From the NCBI GenBank assembly GCA_905221605.1, contig CAJNDS010000224.1:1500559-1545558 (forward strand): a stretch of 45,000 bases of DNA. Direction: 5' to 3'. This stretch comes from Symbiodinium natans. Its lineage: Eukaryota > Sar > Dinophyceae > Suessiales > Symbiodiniaceae. The notes under the pieces were generated by a model. That model searched no databases and had not been told where the DNA came from. It saw only the letters and a list, made by a program, of their open reading frames with translations. The position numbers were made by a program, and so were the translations under genes. Below, piece by piece: positions 28,001 to 35,384 of the stretch (the stretch's first letter is position 1; each line of letters starts with the position of its first letter).

Positions 28001-28103
28001 TTGGGATGCTCCGCCCTCATACTAACAGCTCCTTAATGGGGATTATAACAGGGATTATAGCATCCCTTTTGGGGACTGTTAGTATCAGGGGGGAACATCC
28101 CAA
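28001..28103. mobile_element. MITE-like palindrome, family M1, intact copy
   Basis: TTGGGATGCTCCGCCCTCAT and its inverted end GGGGGGAACATCCCAA bracket ACTAACAG-TCCTTAAT...GGGGACTGTTAGTAT. About 103 bp, no coding capacity. It ends 7 bp before exon 28111-28152. Confidence 0.85.
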
Positions 28104-28110
28104 CACACAG

Positions 28111-28152
28111 GCTTCAAATGCGAGCCATCAGGGCCCCACTTAGCTAAAGAAG
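28111..28152 (+). CDS. Candidate short exon next to a MITE
   Basis: Edges are ACACACAG|GC and AAGAAG|GTACAC. Reads FKCEPSGPHLAKE. The acceptor lies 7 bp beyond the M1 element. Confidence 0.45.
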
Positions 28153-28271
28153 GTACACTTGAGATGCGAAGTCGTTCCTACTGACTTCGAGGGCCCTAAC
28201 CCTAAACCCTAAACCCTAAGCCCGAAACCCTAAGCCTTACGCTCTAAACCCTAAGCCCTACGCAGATTCAG

Positions 28272-28361
28272 GCACATCAGCTCTCAGGATATCTCAGGGC
28301 ACTGCGCCCGGGCCTTCTAAGGGGATATCCCTGGGCTCTGAATTCCAAGGCTAGCTACTCT
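28272..28361 (+). CDS. Candidate coding exon
   Basis: Edges are AGATTCAG|GCA and TACTCT|GTGACC. The 30 codons read AHQLSGYLRALRPGLLRG then YPWALNSKASYS; the frame stays open to 28437. Product unknown. Confidence 0.5.
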
Positions 28362-28726
28362 GTGACCTTAAGCCCTGACAACTCTAGCCCTAAACAGCCC
28401 CAAAGCCCCTTGAGCTGCGCAAACTTACGAAACTGATAGGGGTTGGGTAGTTGACCTTCAACCTTTTTGGGATATGTACTCCTGTAACATACAAAAGCTT
28501 AACCTTTCTGGGGCCCGGGTATTCAGAAACTAAGAACGCTTCCCTTAGGCTCAAAATAGCCCGAAACACCTTTATAAGGGCTTTTGGGCCCAAAGCCGTA
28601 TAAAATTAGAGTCCTTACTTGGAGGTTCAGGGCGTAAGTGCAGTTAGAACCCACTTACAAGGCCCTTATAAGTACCCTAATAGGGTTAGAATTGGGTTAG
28701 AAGTACAGTTACAATTGGGGGGGTTA
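28362..28726. other. Non-coding stretch with M2-like palindromic fragments
   Basis: Unique sequence with CCTTATAAG motifs and repeated TACTTGGAGG/ACCCACTTACAAG pieces. The 67-codon antisense open frame (28390-28593) has no supporting signals. Confidence 0.4.
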
Positions 28727-28809
28727 ACCCTAAACCCTAAACCCTAAACCCTAAACCCTAAACCCTAAACCCTAAACCCTAAACCCTAAACCCTAAACCC
28801 TAAACCCTA
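28727..28809 (-). repeat. Interstitial telomeric array (CCCTAAA)12
   Basis: Perfect units ending 14 nt before exon 28823-28907. Confidence 0.97.
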
Positions 28810-28822
28810 AGTAGAGCCTCAG

Positions 28823-28907
28823 GGTTTCTGGGAGGTGAACAGCTTCGGTCTGCCAGGGCCCTTTTTGAGACGATGTGGGCCCGGCGGACCCGGGGGATAC
28901 GAGCCAG
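28823..28907 (+). CDS. Candidate coding exon framed by inverted telomere arrays
   Basis: Edges are GCCTCAG|GG and GAGCCAG|GTGGTG. Reads FLGGEQLRSARALFETMW then ARRTRGIRA. Arg-rich and helical. CCCTAAA array before, TTTAGGG array (28946-29022) after. Confidence 0.65.
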
Positions 28908-28945
28908 GTGGTGGGGTAGTCGCCGTGGGCCTTAGGTGCATGGAT

Positions 28946-29022
28946 TAGGGTTTAGGGTTTAGGGTTTAGGGTTTAGGGTTTAGGGTTTAGGGTTTAGGGT
29001 TTAGGGTTTAGGGTTTAGGGTC
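28946..29022 (+). repeat. Interstitial telomeric array (TTTAGGG)11
   Basis: Perfect units, 38 nt after exon 28823-28907, complementary to the array at 28727-28809. Confidence 0.97.
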
Positions 29023-29070
29023 GGCCTTGCAAGGGTTGTGAATAGTTCTAAGTAGGGTTGTAAGACAACC

Positions 29071-29149
29071 CCAGATACGGCCATAACCCAAGTGAAACGT
29101 TGCCATGCTGTCCATCACCAGCTACGACTGCCCCACGAAGCCCACAAGG
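29071..29149 (+). CDS. Candidate coding exon, weak
   Basis: After TTGTAAG the frame is open for 45 codons (TTPDTAITQVKRCHAVHH...); the donor would be CACAAG|GTCTGT. Acceptor AG|A. Confidence 0.35.
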
Positions 29150-29256
29150 TCTGTTGGTCTAGGCGTTGGGGAGAAGGGTGGAGGGTGTATTCAGAGCTCT
29201 GAAACCCATGTTCACAGAAAAGTTTGATCGGTAAAGAGCTCTGGCGTTTGTTGTAG

Positions 29257-29370
29257 GTTGAACTCGTTGATGCAGTATTGGTGCTCTCACGGGCGATGGC
29301 CCTGCCGGCCTGGCCACATGAGCATGCTGGAATTCGATTCTTCCCACAGCCCAAACGCAGCAGAAGCCTC
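29257..29370 (+). CDS. Candidate coding exon
   Basis: Edges are TTTGTTGTAG|GTT and AGCCTC|GTGTGC. The 38-codon frame reads VELVDAVLVLSRAMALPA, WPHEHAGIRFFPQPKRSR and SL. Starts and ends in phase 0 and joins 29480-29579. Product unknown. Confidence 0.65.
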
Positions 29371-29479
29371 GTGTGCCAGCCACGGAATTGCAACAGCTTG
29401 TTTGGGAAACCCTGAACCCTAACCCCTAAACCCTCAACCCTAAACCCTAAATCGACATTGAGCCTCAATCCCAAGCAAG
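29371..29479 (+). other. Predicted 109-nt intron with CCCTAAA-type 3' half
   Basis: Runs GTGTGC...CAAG between two phase-0 exons. Its middle is a degenerate CCCTAAA cluster (29409-29452). A short example of a telomere-repeat-bearing intron. Confidence 0.55.
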
Positions 29480-29579
29480 GGTGGCTGCACGTCGACCGAC
29501 GTGCAGCTTGGCCAGTATCGCCAGGCTTCTTGCCGGATCGGGCAGGAGGCAAAGCTTGAAAAAGCTGCTTCCTCGCGAA
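29480..29579 (+). CDS. Candidate coding exon
   Basis: Edges are CAAGCAAG|GGT and TCGCGAA|GTGGGG. The 33 codons read GGCTSTDVQLGQYRQASC then RIGQEAKLEKAASSR. Phase-compatible with 29257-29370. The 5' part contains the palindrome TGCACGTCGACCGACGTGCA. Confidence 0.65.
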
Positions 29580-29646
29580 GTGGGGTGGAAAGCAAAGGCG
29601 TCAGGCTTGCTTGCTAGAGCCTTACAACCCGAACCCTCTGGAGCAC

Positions 29647-29647
<1 letters not shown>

Positions 29648-29682
<35 letters not shown>
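29648..29682. repeat. Poly(C) tract, 35 bases
   Basis: The longest uninterrupted homopolymer in the window. Its read length may not be exact in any assembly. Confidence 0.95.
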
Positions 29683-29684
<2 letters not shown>

Positions 29685-29837
29685 ATATGCACGCGCGCAC
29701 TTTGAAAGCTTATGCAACCTGTGTGTTTGTTCACATCCAAACCCTAAACCCAAACCCTAAACCCTAAATCCTAAATCCTAAACCCTATCCGAAACCCTAT
29801 AGACCCTGAACCCCAAAACATAAACTCAGCCCTACAG

Positions 29838-29926
29838 TGTCTCGGATTGGTGCCTGTACAGCCGCAAGCTGAGACTGCACATGGAAGATGGAAGGGCCCA
29901 GCCTCAGAAAACGGCTTCTGACCCCG
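29838..29926 (+). CDS. Candidate coding exon, donor in telomere array
   Basis: Edges are GCCCTACAG|T and GACCCCG|GTTTAG. Reads VSDWCLYSRKLRLHMEDG then RAQPQKTASDP. The donor is the first unit of a perfect (TTTAGGG)10 array. Confidence 0.6.
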
Positions 29927-30001
29927 GTTTAGGGTTTAGGGTTTAGGGTTTAGGGTTTAGGGTTTAGGGTTTAGGGTTTAGGGTTTAGGGTTTAGGGTTT
30001 G
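29927..30001 (+). repeat. Interstitial telomeric array (TTTAGGG)10
   Basis: Perfect units touching exon 29838-29926. Confidence 0.97.
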
Positions 30002-30160
30002 GAATGAGCGACTTAGGGCCCTATGTAATAGGGTCTATGTAGGGCCCGAATTCCCTCATTCCCTACTAAGAACCAGCCAGTCTGACCCAAGGTGGTTAGG
30101 AAGGCTTATAGGCTTCTGTAGGGTTGGTGTACTTAAACTCTAAACCTATAAACCCTCGAG

Positions 30161-30204
30161 ACGTGCAATCCACGAATACTCGCGCTGCATTCCGTTTTCT
30201 GTGG
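30161..30204 (+). CDS. Candidate short exon
   Basis: Edges are CCCTCGAG|AC and CTGTGG|GTATAG. Reads VQSTNTRAAFRFLW. Confidence 0.4.
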
Positions 30205-30242
30205 GTATAGGTTACTCTAGGCCGGCTTGAGGATTCATTCAG

Positions 30243-30277
30243 GGCCTGGCTGGGAGTTGGATTGGGAGCCCTCTTCC
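30243..30277 (+). CDS. Candidate short exon
   Basis: Edges are TTCATTCAG|GG and CTCTTCC|GTGAGC, a consensus donor. Reads PGWELDWEPSS and ends in phase 0, compatible with 30357. Confidence 0.5.
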
Positions 30278-30356
30278 GTGAGCCTGAGGCTTAAGGTTCT
30301 AGGGTTTAGGGTTTTGATTTAGGGTTTTGGGGTTTAGGAGTTTGCGTTGAGCGCAG

Positions 30357-30429
30357 CAGCCCAAAATGCTTTCACGCATCCGGATCCCTTACACAGCGAC
30401 GCCAGCCACCAACCCTGAACCCTGCAAAG
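30357..30429 (+). CDS. Candidate coding exon
   Basis: Edges are TGAGCGCAG|CAG and TGCAAAG|GTACGT, a strong donor. Reads QPKMLSRIRIPYTATPAT then NPEPCK. Confidence 0.55.
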
Positions 30430-30531
30430 GTACGTAAAAGTCGTTCCTGAATTCGACCCTAAACCCTCAATTCCAAACGCTTAAACCCTACACTCTACAA
30501 ACCCTGCAAGCCCTAAACCCCGGCTGAGTAG

Positions 30532-30649
30532 AGACCTACAATGTCCCAGTCTAAGTTTTGCCTAGATGGTCAGTTCTCCAAAGAGAAATCAGTTTTGGGC
30601 AAGGGGCGTGTAATGACAGGGACACAAAGAAGGCGCCTCATTTTTGAAA
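30532..30649 (+). CDS. Candidate coding exon
   Basis: After GCTGAGTAG the frame reads RPTMSQSKFCLDGQFSKE, KSVLGKGRVMTGTQRRRL and IFE; a donor TTTGAAA|GTTAGC or a TAG stop ends it. The internal ATG (30541) could be a start. Basic, soluble; product unknown. Confidence 0.5.
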
Positions 30650-30691
30650 GTTAGCGTTTGCAAGGATTAAGCGTTACGGTTTGGGGTTTAG

Positions 30692-30769
30692 GCTTGAGGG
30701 GCAACCTTCATTTGAAGAGCTGAACATATATCCCCAGGCCAGAAGTTTCCAGCTACCTGGGCCTCTCAA
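30692..30769 (+). CDS. Candidate exon with TTTAG|G acceptor
   Basis: Edges are GGGGTTTAG|G and CTCTCAA|GTACAG. Reads LEGQPSFEELNIYPQARS then FQLPGPL. Natural composition; product unknown. Confidence 0.55.
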
Positions 30770-31029
30770 GTACAGAAAGATCCTTAAACCCTAAACCCCA
30801 AACCCAGATGCTTAAGGTACTTTCGGAGTCCCTGTAAGCTGGAGATTTCCGATATGTTGACCCCCCTTGTCATTTTTTGTTTTCCAATTACTCGAGTCGC
30901 CTATGCCGGCTCCTAGGGGGTGGAGGGTTTAGGGTTTAGGGGTTCGGGTGTAGGGTTAGGGTTTAGGGTTTAGGGTTGAGGTTTAGAGTTTAGGGTTTAG
31001 GGTTTAGGGTTTAGGGTTTGGGGAAGAAG

Positions 31030-31068
31030 GTGGGCTCGGCTCACGATCTTCAAGCCGTGTACGGGGCG
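31030..31068 (+). CDS. Candidate short exon
   Basis: Edges are GGAAGAAG|GTG and GGGGCG|GTAGGC. Reads VGSAHDLQAVYGA. A TTTAGGG array lies just upstream. A separate 66-codon open frame follows at 31083-31283 without clear splice sites. Confidence 0.45.
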
Positions 31069-31355
31069 GTAGGCACCTGACCTTGGACCCCTGGCCGCCG
31101 GCCCCGAGGGAGAGTCCCTACATGATGCTCGGGATCCTGAAATACTGCAAGGAATGTTCCCTAATAAAAGCCCTAACCCTACACTACCCCGAACTCTGCA
31201 AGCAAAGATTTCGCGAGCCTAGGTCACTCTGCCACCCATCGACGAGAAGGAATCAGCAGAGGCGCCAGGAATCACCCCGATAGCCCAAAGTAGGGTTTAG
31301 GGTTTCGGGTTTAGGGGGCTACAGACTTTCGGCTCCAATGTAAGTAGGTGAGCAG

Positions 31356-31441
31356 GTATTCTTAAAATACTTGAAGCCCTACAACATTTCAGGATGGTTT
31401 CAGTCCGGGAATGTCTACATCTTCAGCTGCAGAGATTTAGG
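31356..31441 (+). CDS. Candidate coding exon, donor in telomere array
   Basis: Edges are GTGAGCAG|GTA and GATTTAGG|GTTTAG. Reads VFLKYLKPYNISGWFQSG then NVYIFSCRDL. The last codons are themselves within the first repeat unit. Product unknown. Confidence 0.6.
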
Positions 31442-31485
31442 GTTTAGGGTTTAGGGTTTAGGGTTTAGGGTTTAGGGTTTGACAG

Positions 31486-31531
31486 CCAAAGTCTTCTTGG
31501 GGCGAACGGTCGTTGCAAGCCAACCACCCTT
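31486..31531 (+). CDS. Candidate short exon
   Basis: Edges are GTTTGACAG|CC and CACCCTT|GTTTCC. Reads KVFLGRTVVASQPP. Confidence 0.4.
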
Positions 31532-31801
31532 GTTTCCACTGTTCTGAAACTTGATCCGTTCCGCTTGCTATCTTTTCAATGCCTTGAGCCCTCGTGAGGG
31601 TGTCCGAAGAGAAGGGTACCGCTTTTGGGGATTCCTACTATCAGGATTATAGTGTTGTGGGGTGTATTCGGGGTATTCCATTTTGGGGGAAATAGCCACA
31701 GAGTGCGTGCAAGGCTTGGTTGCTTATAGCTCTCGGGACTCATGATGCAGGTGCTGTTGCTAAGTGAAAAGATAAGGGTCCCCTGAACGTTTGCTTCTTA
31801 G
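31532..31801. other. Non-coding stretch
   Basis: Unique sequence with an M6-like motif (GGGGATTCCTACTATCAGGA at 31627). No exon or repeat array is recognised. Confidence 0.35.
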
Positions 31802-31904
31802 GATGGGAGCCTTACAGTAGAAAGGTCTCCCACGAAAAGCTTCCGAAACCCTACCCTCATGCGGTGGCCCTTCTGACTGGCTCTTGGGACATTAACCTTT
31901 TGGG
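31802..31904 (+). CDS. Candidate coding exon
   Basis: After GCTTCTTAG the frame reads WEPYSRKVSHEKLPKPYP then HAVALLTGSWDINLLG and stays open to a TAA at 31924. The 3' part overlaps an imperfect inverted repeat (AACCTTTTGGGG / CCAAAAGTTAAA), so the donor is unclear. Confidence 0.4.
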
Positions 31905-32184
31905 GTTTTTGAAGCAACTACAATAAGGAGCCAAAAGTTAAACTTTTAGGAGGGGCTCAGAACTCAGCCAAGAATTCCCCCAAGAAAGCAACCCCTCATG
32001 CGCCCTGGGGCCTCAAACCGGAGACCCTAAACCCTAAACTTCATACACGGAGAGCCCTCGAAGATTGCTCAATTGCAGGATGCGCAACCTAAATCTTGAA
32101 TCCCTAACCCTACACCCTAAACCCTAAACCCTAAACCCTAAACCCTAAACCCTAAACCCCTCCCCCAAACCCCCGGGGCATGAG

Positions 32185-32258
32185 GCCTTCGTGTCCCAGC
32201 TGGTGCGGCGAGGGCAGGATCGACTCCTTGGCCCTGTCTCCCGCGAGGAGGCTCTAGG
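32185..32258 (+). CDS. Candidate coding exon framed by inverted telomere arrays
   Basis: Edges are GGGCATGAG|GCC and GCTCTAGG|GTTTAG. Reads AFVSQLVRRGQDRLLGPV then SREEAL. Very protein-like and GC-rich. CCCTAAA array at 32098-32160, TTTAGGG array from 32259. Product unknown. Confidence 0.65.
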
Positions 32259-32599
32259 GTTTAGGGTTTAGGGTTTAGGGTTTAGGGTCTAGGGATCAGG
32301 GTTTAGGGTTGAGGGTTTAGGGTTGAGGGTTTAGGGTTTAAGGTTTAGGGATTAGGGTTGAGGGTTGATAGATTTGTCCAGGGTTTAAGATGTAGGGTTT
32401 ATGGTTGAGGGTTTGGGCTCTGCGTTTATGTACGGAGTGGGGCAGGGCGTTGGGCTGATAGGGTTTATGATTTGCGGTTGATAGGTCTTGTATGATTTGG
32501 CGTTTATGGTTCCAGCTGCCCATAAGGTCCGTTTCCGAAAGCCTTAACTGTTTTTGCTCTTGAAAACCGTTTGTATTTGTTGTTGGCTCTTGCATGAAG

Positions 32600-32637
32600 G
32601 ACCACCAGCAATTAAAGGAGATTCAAGAACAGTTAAG
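32600..32637 (+). CDS. Candidate short exon
   Basis: Preceded by TTTGTATTTGTTGTTGGCTC...CATGAAG and followed by AGTTAAG|GTAGGC. Reads DHQQLKEIQEQL, a coiled-coil-like heptad. Confidence 0.55.
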
Positions 32638-32789
32638 GTAGGCATCATTCACTATTGTCTTGGGGGACCTTTTGAATTTAGGTGTGAAGGTTTAGAGTTC
32701 GGGTTCAAGGTTTACGTCTTCGGGCTTTGGGGTTTAGACAAGGGTTTACAGTTCAGTGTTTAAGAATTAGGAGGGGCTCAGGGTGTCAG

Positions 32790-32867
32790 ATCTCCCGGAC
32801 TCCAGGGCGTAATTACGCTGTCAGCGGTGGGGATGCGCCGTGTCGATTTCGGGGGTCCTTCTACACG
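32790..32867 (+). CDS. Candidate coding exon
   Basis: Edges are GGGTGTCAG|ATC and CTACACG|GTCATG. Reads ISRTPGRNYAVSGGDAPC then RFRGSFYT. A second open frame (32827-33105, 92 codons, VGMRRVDFGGPSTRS...) overlaps and is also plausible, so one of the two is a shadow. Confidence 0.45.
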
Positions 32868-33067
32868 GTCATGCCCCAAAGGCTACACTGACAACTCGAA
32901 TCAAAACTGGTCGTCGCCTCCAGAGTACCTGCTGCCCGAAACAAAAGCTCACCTAAAACACCCTTACAAGCATACGCAACAAAACCTAAAACGCCATTGC
33001 AAACGTAGCAGAACACTACAGAAAAAAAGCACCAGTGTGCAAACATCGAAGACACATTGTGCTGGCT

Positions 33068-33168
33068 TCGGGTTTCGGGTTTCGGGTTTCGGGTTTAGGG
33101 TTTAGGGTTTAGGGTTTAGGGTTTAGGGTTTAGGGTTTAGGGTTTAGGGTTTAGGGTTTAGGGTTTAG
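33068..33168 (+). repeat. Telomeric array, TTTCGGG then TTTAGGG
   Basis: Three TTTCGGG units lead into about 11 perfect TTTAGGG units. Confidence 0.95.
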
Positions 33169-33177
33169 CCTCCAGAG

Positions 33178-33248
33178 GCCCTCCGGCGCTTACAGGGTGA
33201 GAAGCTGCTTCGCGGCTGTGACCAGCTGACGAAGGCCGACGCGCTTTA
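33178..33248 (+). CDS. Candidate coding exon interrupted at its 3' edge by a MITE
   Basis: Edge CTCCAGAG|GCC, then ALRRLQGEKLLRGCDQLT and KADAL. The M2 element at 33249-33354 begins at the next base, with TTA duplicated on both sides. Without it the sequence would read GCGCTTTAGGGTTGAGG, that is, exon meeting a TTTAGGG unit. The donor is uncertain (possibly GTGAGA at 33197). Confidence 0.5.
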
Positions 33249-33354
33249 CCCAAAGGATCCATGTACCTATATATATACATGGCCCTTAAAGGGGTTCCTA
33301 TATAGTAGCTTCAGGGCCCAGGTATATACTATATAGGTACATGGATCCTTTGGG
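33249..33354. mobile_element. MITE-like element, family M2, with TTA target duplication
   Basis: CCCAAAGGATCCATGTACCT and its inverted copy AGGTACATGGATCCTTTGGG form near-perfect termini; TTA flanks both ends. The 3-bp TTA/TAA duplication is what PIF/Harbinger-type (Tourist) MITEs leave. No transposase. Confidence 0.85.
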
Positions 33355-33372
33355 TTAGGGTTGAGGCTAGGA

Positions 33373-33573
33373 TGCCCAGTAGTGCCCTTATTCCCTTTTT
33401 TCAACCTTTCCGGGGAGGGGGGGGGGTCTTTTATCCCCTTTATATTCCCAAAAGGTTGCCTTTAGTCTAGGATGCCCAGTAGTGCCCCTTGTTCCCTTTT
33501 TGGGGGTTAGGTTCCCTTATAAACCCCTTTAAGCAACAAAGGGCACCCCTGTTTAAGCCTTGGTTACTGGGCA
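33373..33573. mobile_element. MITE-like element, family M3, two left ends
   Basis: AGGATGCCCAGTAGTGCCC occurs at 33369-33387 and again at 33469-33487; a single right end ACTGGGCA is at 33566-33573. This suggests one copy inserted into, or duplicated within, another. Confidence 0.7.
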
Positions 33574-33709
33574 GCCTGGGAGGGCTTCAGGAATTATGTG
33601 GTTTAGGTAGCGATTGGGTTACTAAGTACCATGAACCTCCAAGGCTTGTAAGTAGGCGAGCTATGGTGAGAGCCTCGAGGTTTAGGATTTTAGGTCCGCA
33701 GCTGCCCAG

Positions 33710-33774
33710 CTGCCAGACGCTAAGCGTCGAAGTTCTAGACCCCACCGATTTTTTGCAACCCTACGCTCTTGCGG
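33710..33774 (+). CDS. Candidate coding exon
   Basis: Edges are GCTGCCCAG|C and CTTGCGG|GTGTGT. Reads TLSVEVLDPTDFLQPYAL after a short lead. Other nearby acceptors give the same frame. Product unknown. Confidence 0.5.
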
Positions 33775-33863
33775 GTGTGTACTTACGCCGTGGCATCATT
33801 TTCTAGGTGGAGGTTAGATTTCTGCTGGGATGCTGGTGTGGAAGTTAAGATTGCCAAAAGCTT

Positions 33864-34098
33864 GTGTCGGCATCACCACCATCACCCTCATCGTCCCCAT
33901 CCTCACCCTCCCCGCTCTCGTCCTCGTCCTCGTCCTCGCCTTGTCCTCGTGATCCTCCTCCTCCCCCTCCCCAGCAATCGCACCAACACCGTCATCACCA
34001 CCACCGTCACCATCTCCATCACCATCATCGCCACCGGCACCACTGTCACCTTCATCATCATCATAGCCATCGTCACCCGTCACCACCCATCACCAGCA
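33864..34098 (+). repeat. Pyrimidine-rich (CAC/CAT/CCT)n tract
   Basis: About 235 bp almost free of G on the + strand, with CATCACCACCATCACC and CTCGTCCTCGTCCTCG repeats. It could serve as a long polypyrimidine tract for the acceptor at 34111. Open frames here (poly-His/Pro/Ser, poly-Asp/Gly) are low-complexity. Confidence 0.9.
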
Positions 34099-34111
34099 TG
34101 TTTGTCTTCAG

Positions 34112-34160
34112 CGCCCTGGCCAATCAGCTGCAGAGGACGCAGGCAGCTAGATCTGCATCA
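34112..34160 (+). CDS. Candidate coding exon
   Basis: Preceded by GCATGTTTGTCTTCAG and followed by GCATCA|GTGGCT. Reads ALANQLQRTQAARSAS. A CCCTAAA array follows from 34170. Confidence 0.5.
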
Positions 34161-34169
34161 GTGGCTGCT

Positions 34170-34292
34170 CGCCCTAAACCCTAAACCCTAAACCCTAAAC
34201 CCTAAACCCTAAACCCTAAACCCTAAACCCTAAACCCTAAACCCTAAACCCTAAACCCTAAACCCTAAACCCTAAACCCTAAACCCTAAACC
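34170..34292 (-). repeat. Interstitial telomeric array, about 120 bp CCCTAAA
   Basis: About 17 perfect units just downstream of exon 34112-34160. Confidence 0.97.
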
Positions 34293-34589
34293 CCACACCC
34301 TGCGCCCCGGAATCCAAAATCAGACCCGATCACTCCCTAGGACCCGGACAAAAAGGCCCTTATTCCCGTTGCTTAGGGTTTGGGGTTTAGGGTTTAGGGT
34401 TTAGGGGTCCCTTAGAAGCCCCTTAAACCAACAAGGGCACCCTTCGTATTTACTAGGCTACTTTTTGGGTCTAATGTAGGGGTCGGAATAATTACGTACT
34501 ACTAGTATTCCTTTATGGTCCCTTAATCGTTATACGATAATAACCCCAAAACCTATTCTAATATTAAGGCCCTTGTATTAGCTTCACAG

Positions 34590-34657
34590 AGGTGCTACAG
34601 AAAGTGGATGCAGTCACAATGGCGGACGCGCCCTTGTTCACGCAGGACGGGGGTCGG
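34590..34657 (+). CDS. Candidate coding exon abutting a MITE
   Basis: Edges are GCTTCACAG|AG and GGTCGG|GTTTCA. Reads VLQKVDAVTMADAPLFTQ then DGGR. The M4 element starts six bases later. Natural composition; product unknown. Confidence 0.55.
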
Positions 34658-34663
34658 GTTTCA

Positions 34664-34791
34664 CTTACTGTTGGGTAGAAGGAAATGAGGGAATGAGGTA
34701 CCCTATATTCCCCCTATATATATATATATATACCCTTTAAGGGATGATATAGGGTGCCTCAATCCCTCATTCCCTTCTAACCAACAGTAAG
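34664..34791. mobile_element. MITE-like element, family M4, with TTCA target duplication
   Basis: CTTACTGTTGGGTAGAAGG and its inverted copy CCTTCTAACCAACAGTAAG bracket AATGAGGGAATGAGG arms and a (TA)n core; TTCA flanks both ends (34660-34663, 34792-34795). About 128 bp. Confidence 0.85.
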
Positions 34792-34861
34792 TTCAGGGTA
34801 TCGGGGGGTTCCTTTTTTGGGGTTGTTGCTGCGCTCAGAATTTAGAGGTCCTAAGCTGTAG

Positions 34862-34972
34862 TTGGGGGCATATGAGAACATGGGCAGAAGTGGTCGTGCT
34901 CAAAATGATCTCAGCAGTGCGACATTGGGGACTGTGGAAGGGCCACATTTGCACTACAGCTGCTGCATGCGG
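34862..34972 (+). CDS. Candidate coding exon
   Basis: Edges are AGCTGTAG|TTG and ATGCGG|GTAGTC. The 37-codon frame reads LGAYENMGRSGRAQNDLS then SATLGTVEGPHLHYSCCM. A different open frame (RTWAEVVVLKMISAV...) overlaps. An earlier donor at ACT|GTGGAA is possible. Confidence 0.5.
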
Positions 34973-35056
34973 GTAGTCTCAGGGATGGGAGATGAGCCGA
35001 CTCGGGCCCATTGGGGTTTAGGGTTTAGGGTTTAGGGTTTATGGGTAGGGGTTCAG

Positions 35057-35078
35057 GCAAGAAAAGTTGAAACCTGGC
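35057..35078 (+). CDS. Candidate micro-exon
   Basis: GGTTCAG|GCA to CCTGGC|GTGCGT. Reads ARKVETW. Too short to be sure. Confidence 0.3.
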
Positions 35079-35124
35079 GTGCGTAAGACCTAAATTATTT
35101 CACTTGTCTTTGGTCTCTGTTTTG

Positions 35125-35223
35125 CCCTAAGGGTTCATGTTCCTAAATAGGGTATACTTGGCGCCCCTTTATAAGGACTTTGGGCCCAAAGTATATACTA
35201 ATAAGGTACACGGACGCTTAGGG
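35125..35223. mobile_element. MITE-like element, family M2
   Basis: CCCTAAGGGTTCATGTTCCT and AGGTACACGGACGCTTAGGG termini; interior shares CTTTGGGCCCAAAG with other M2 copies. Target duplication not clear. Confidence 0.8.
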
Positions 35224-35252
35224 TAGCAACTGGTTTTGTTCCTTGTAGCTAG

Positions 35253-35289
35253 GATACGGAGAATCGGCCGATGATTTCGATCAGCAGCC
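35253..35289 (+). CDS. Candidate short exon
   Basis: Preceded by GGTTTTGTTCCTTGTAGCTAG and followed by CAGCAGCC|GTGAGC. Reads YGESADDFDQQ. Both splice sites are strong; an acceptor four bases upstream keeps the frame (LGYGES...). Confidence 0.6.
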
Positions 35290-35384
35290 GTGAGCGGTCG
35301 GGTTTTGCTCTAAGTTCGGCGCTTCTGAAGTAAAAGCCATGCAAACCCTGAAGCCCCAAAACCCGCAGGGTTTAGGGTTTAGGG

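Noticed and set aside
31331-31345. Micro-exon ACTTTCGGCTCCAAT before GTAAGT
   Set aside because: The next exon would start after a 10-nt gap; no room for an intron, so the GTAAGT is probably chance.
32032-32100. Open frame ESPRRLLNCRMRNLN as an exon
   Set aside because: No GT, GC or GA donor in a usable position before the CCCTAAA array.
33769-34191. 140-codon and overlapping His/Pro/Asp-rich open frames
   Set aside because: Low-complexity pyrimidine tract; open on both strands because of composition, except the last 50 bp which I call as an exon.
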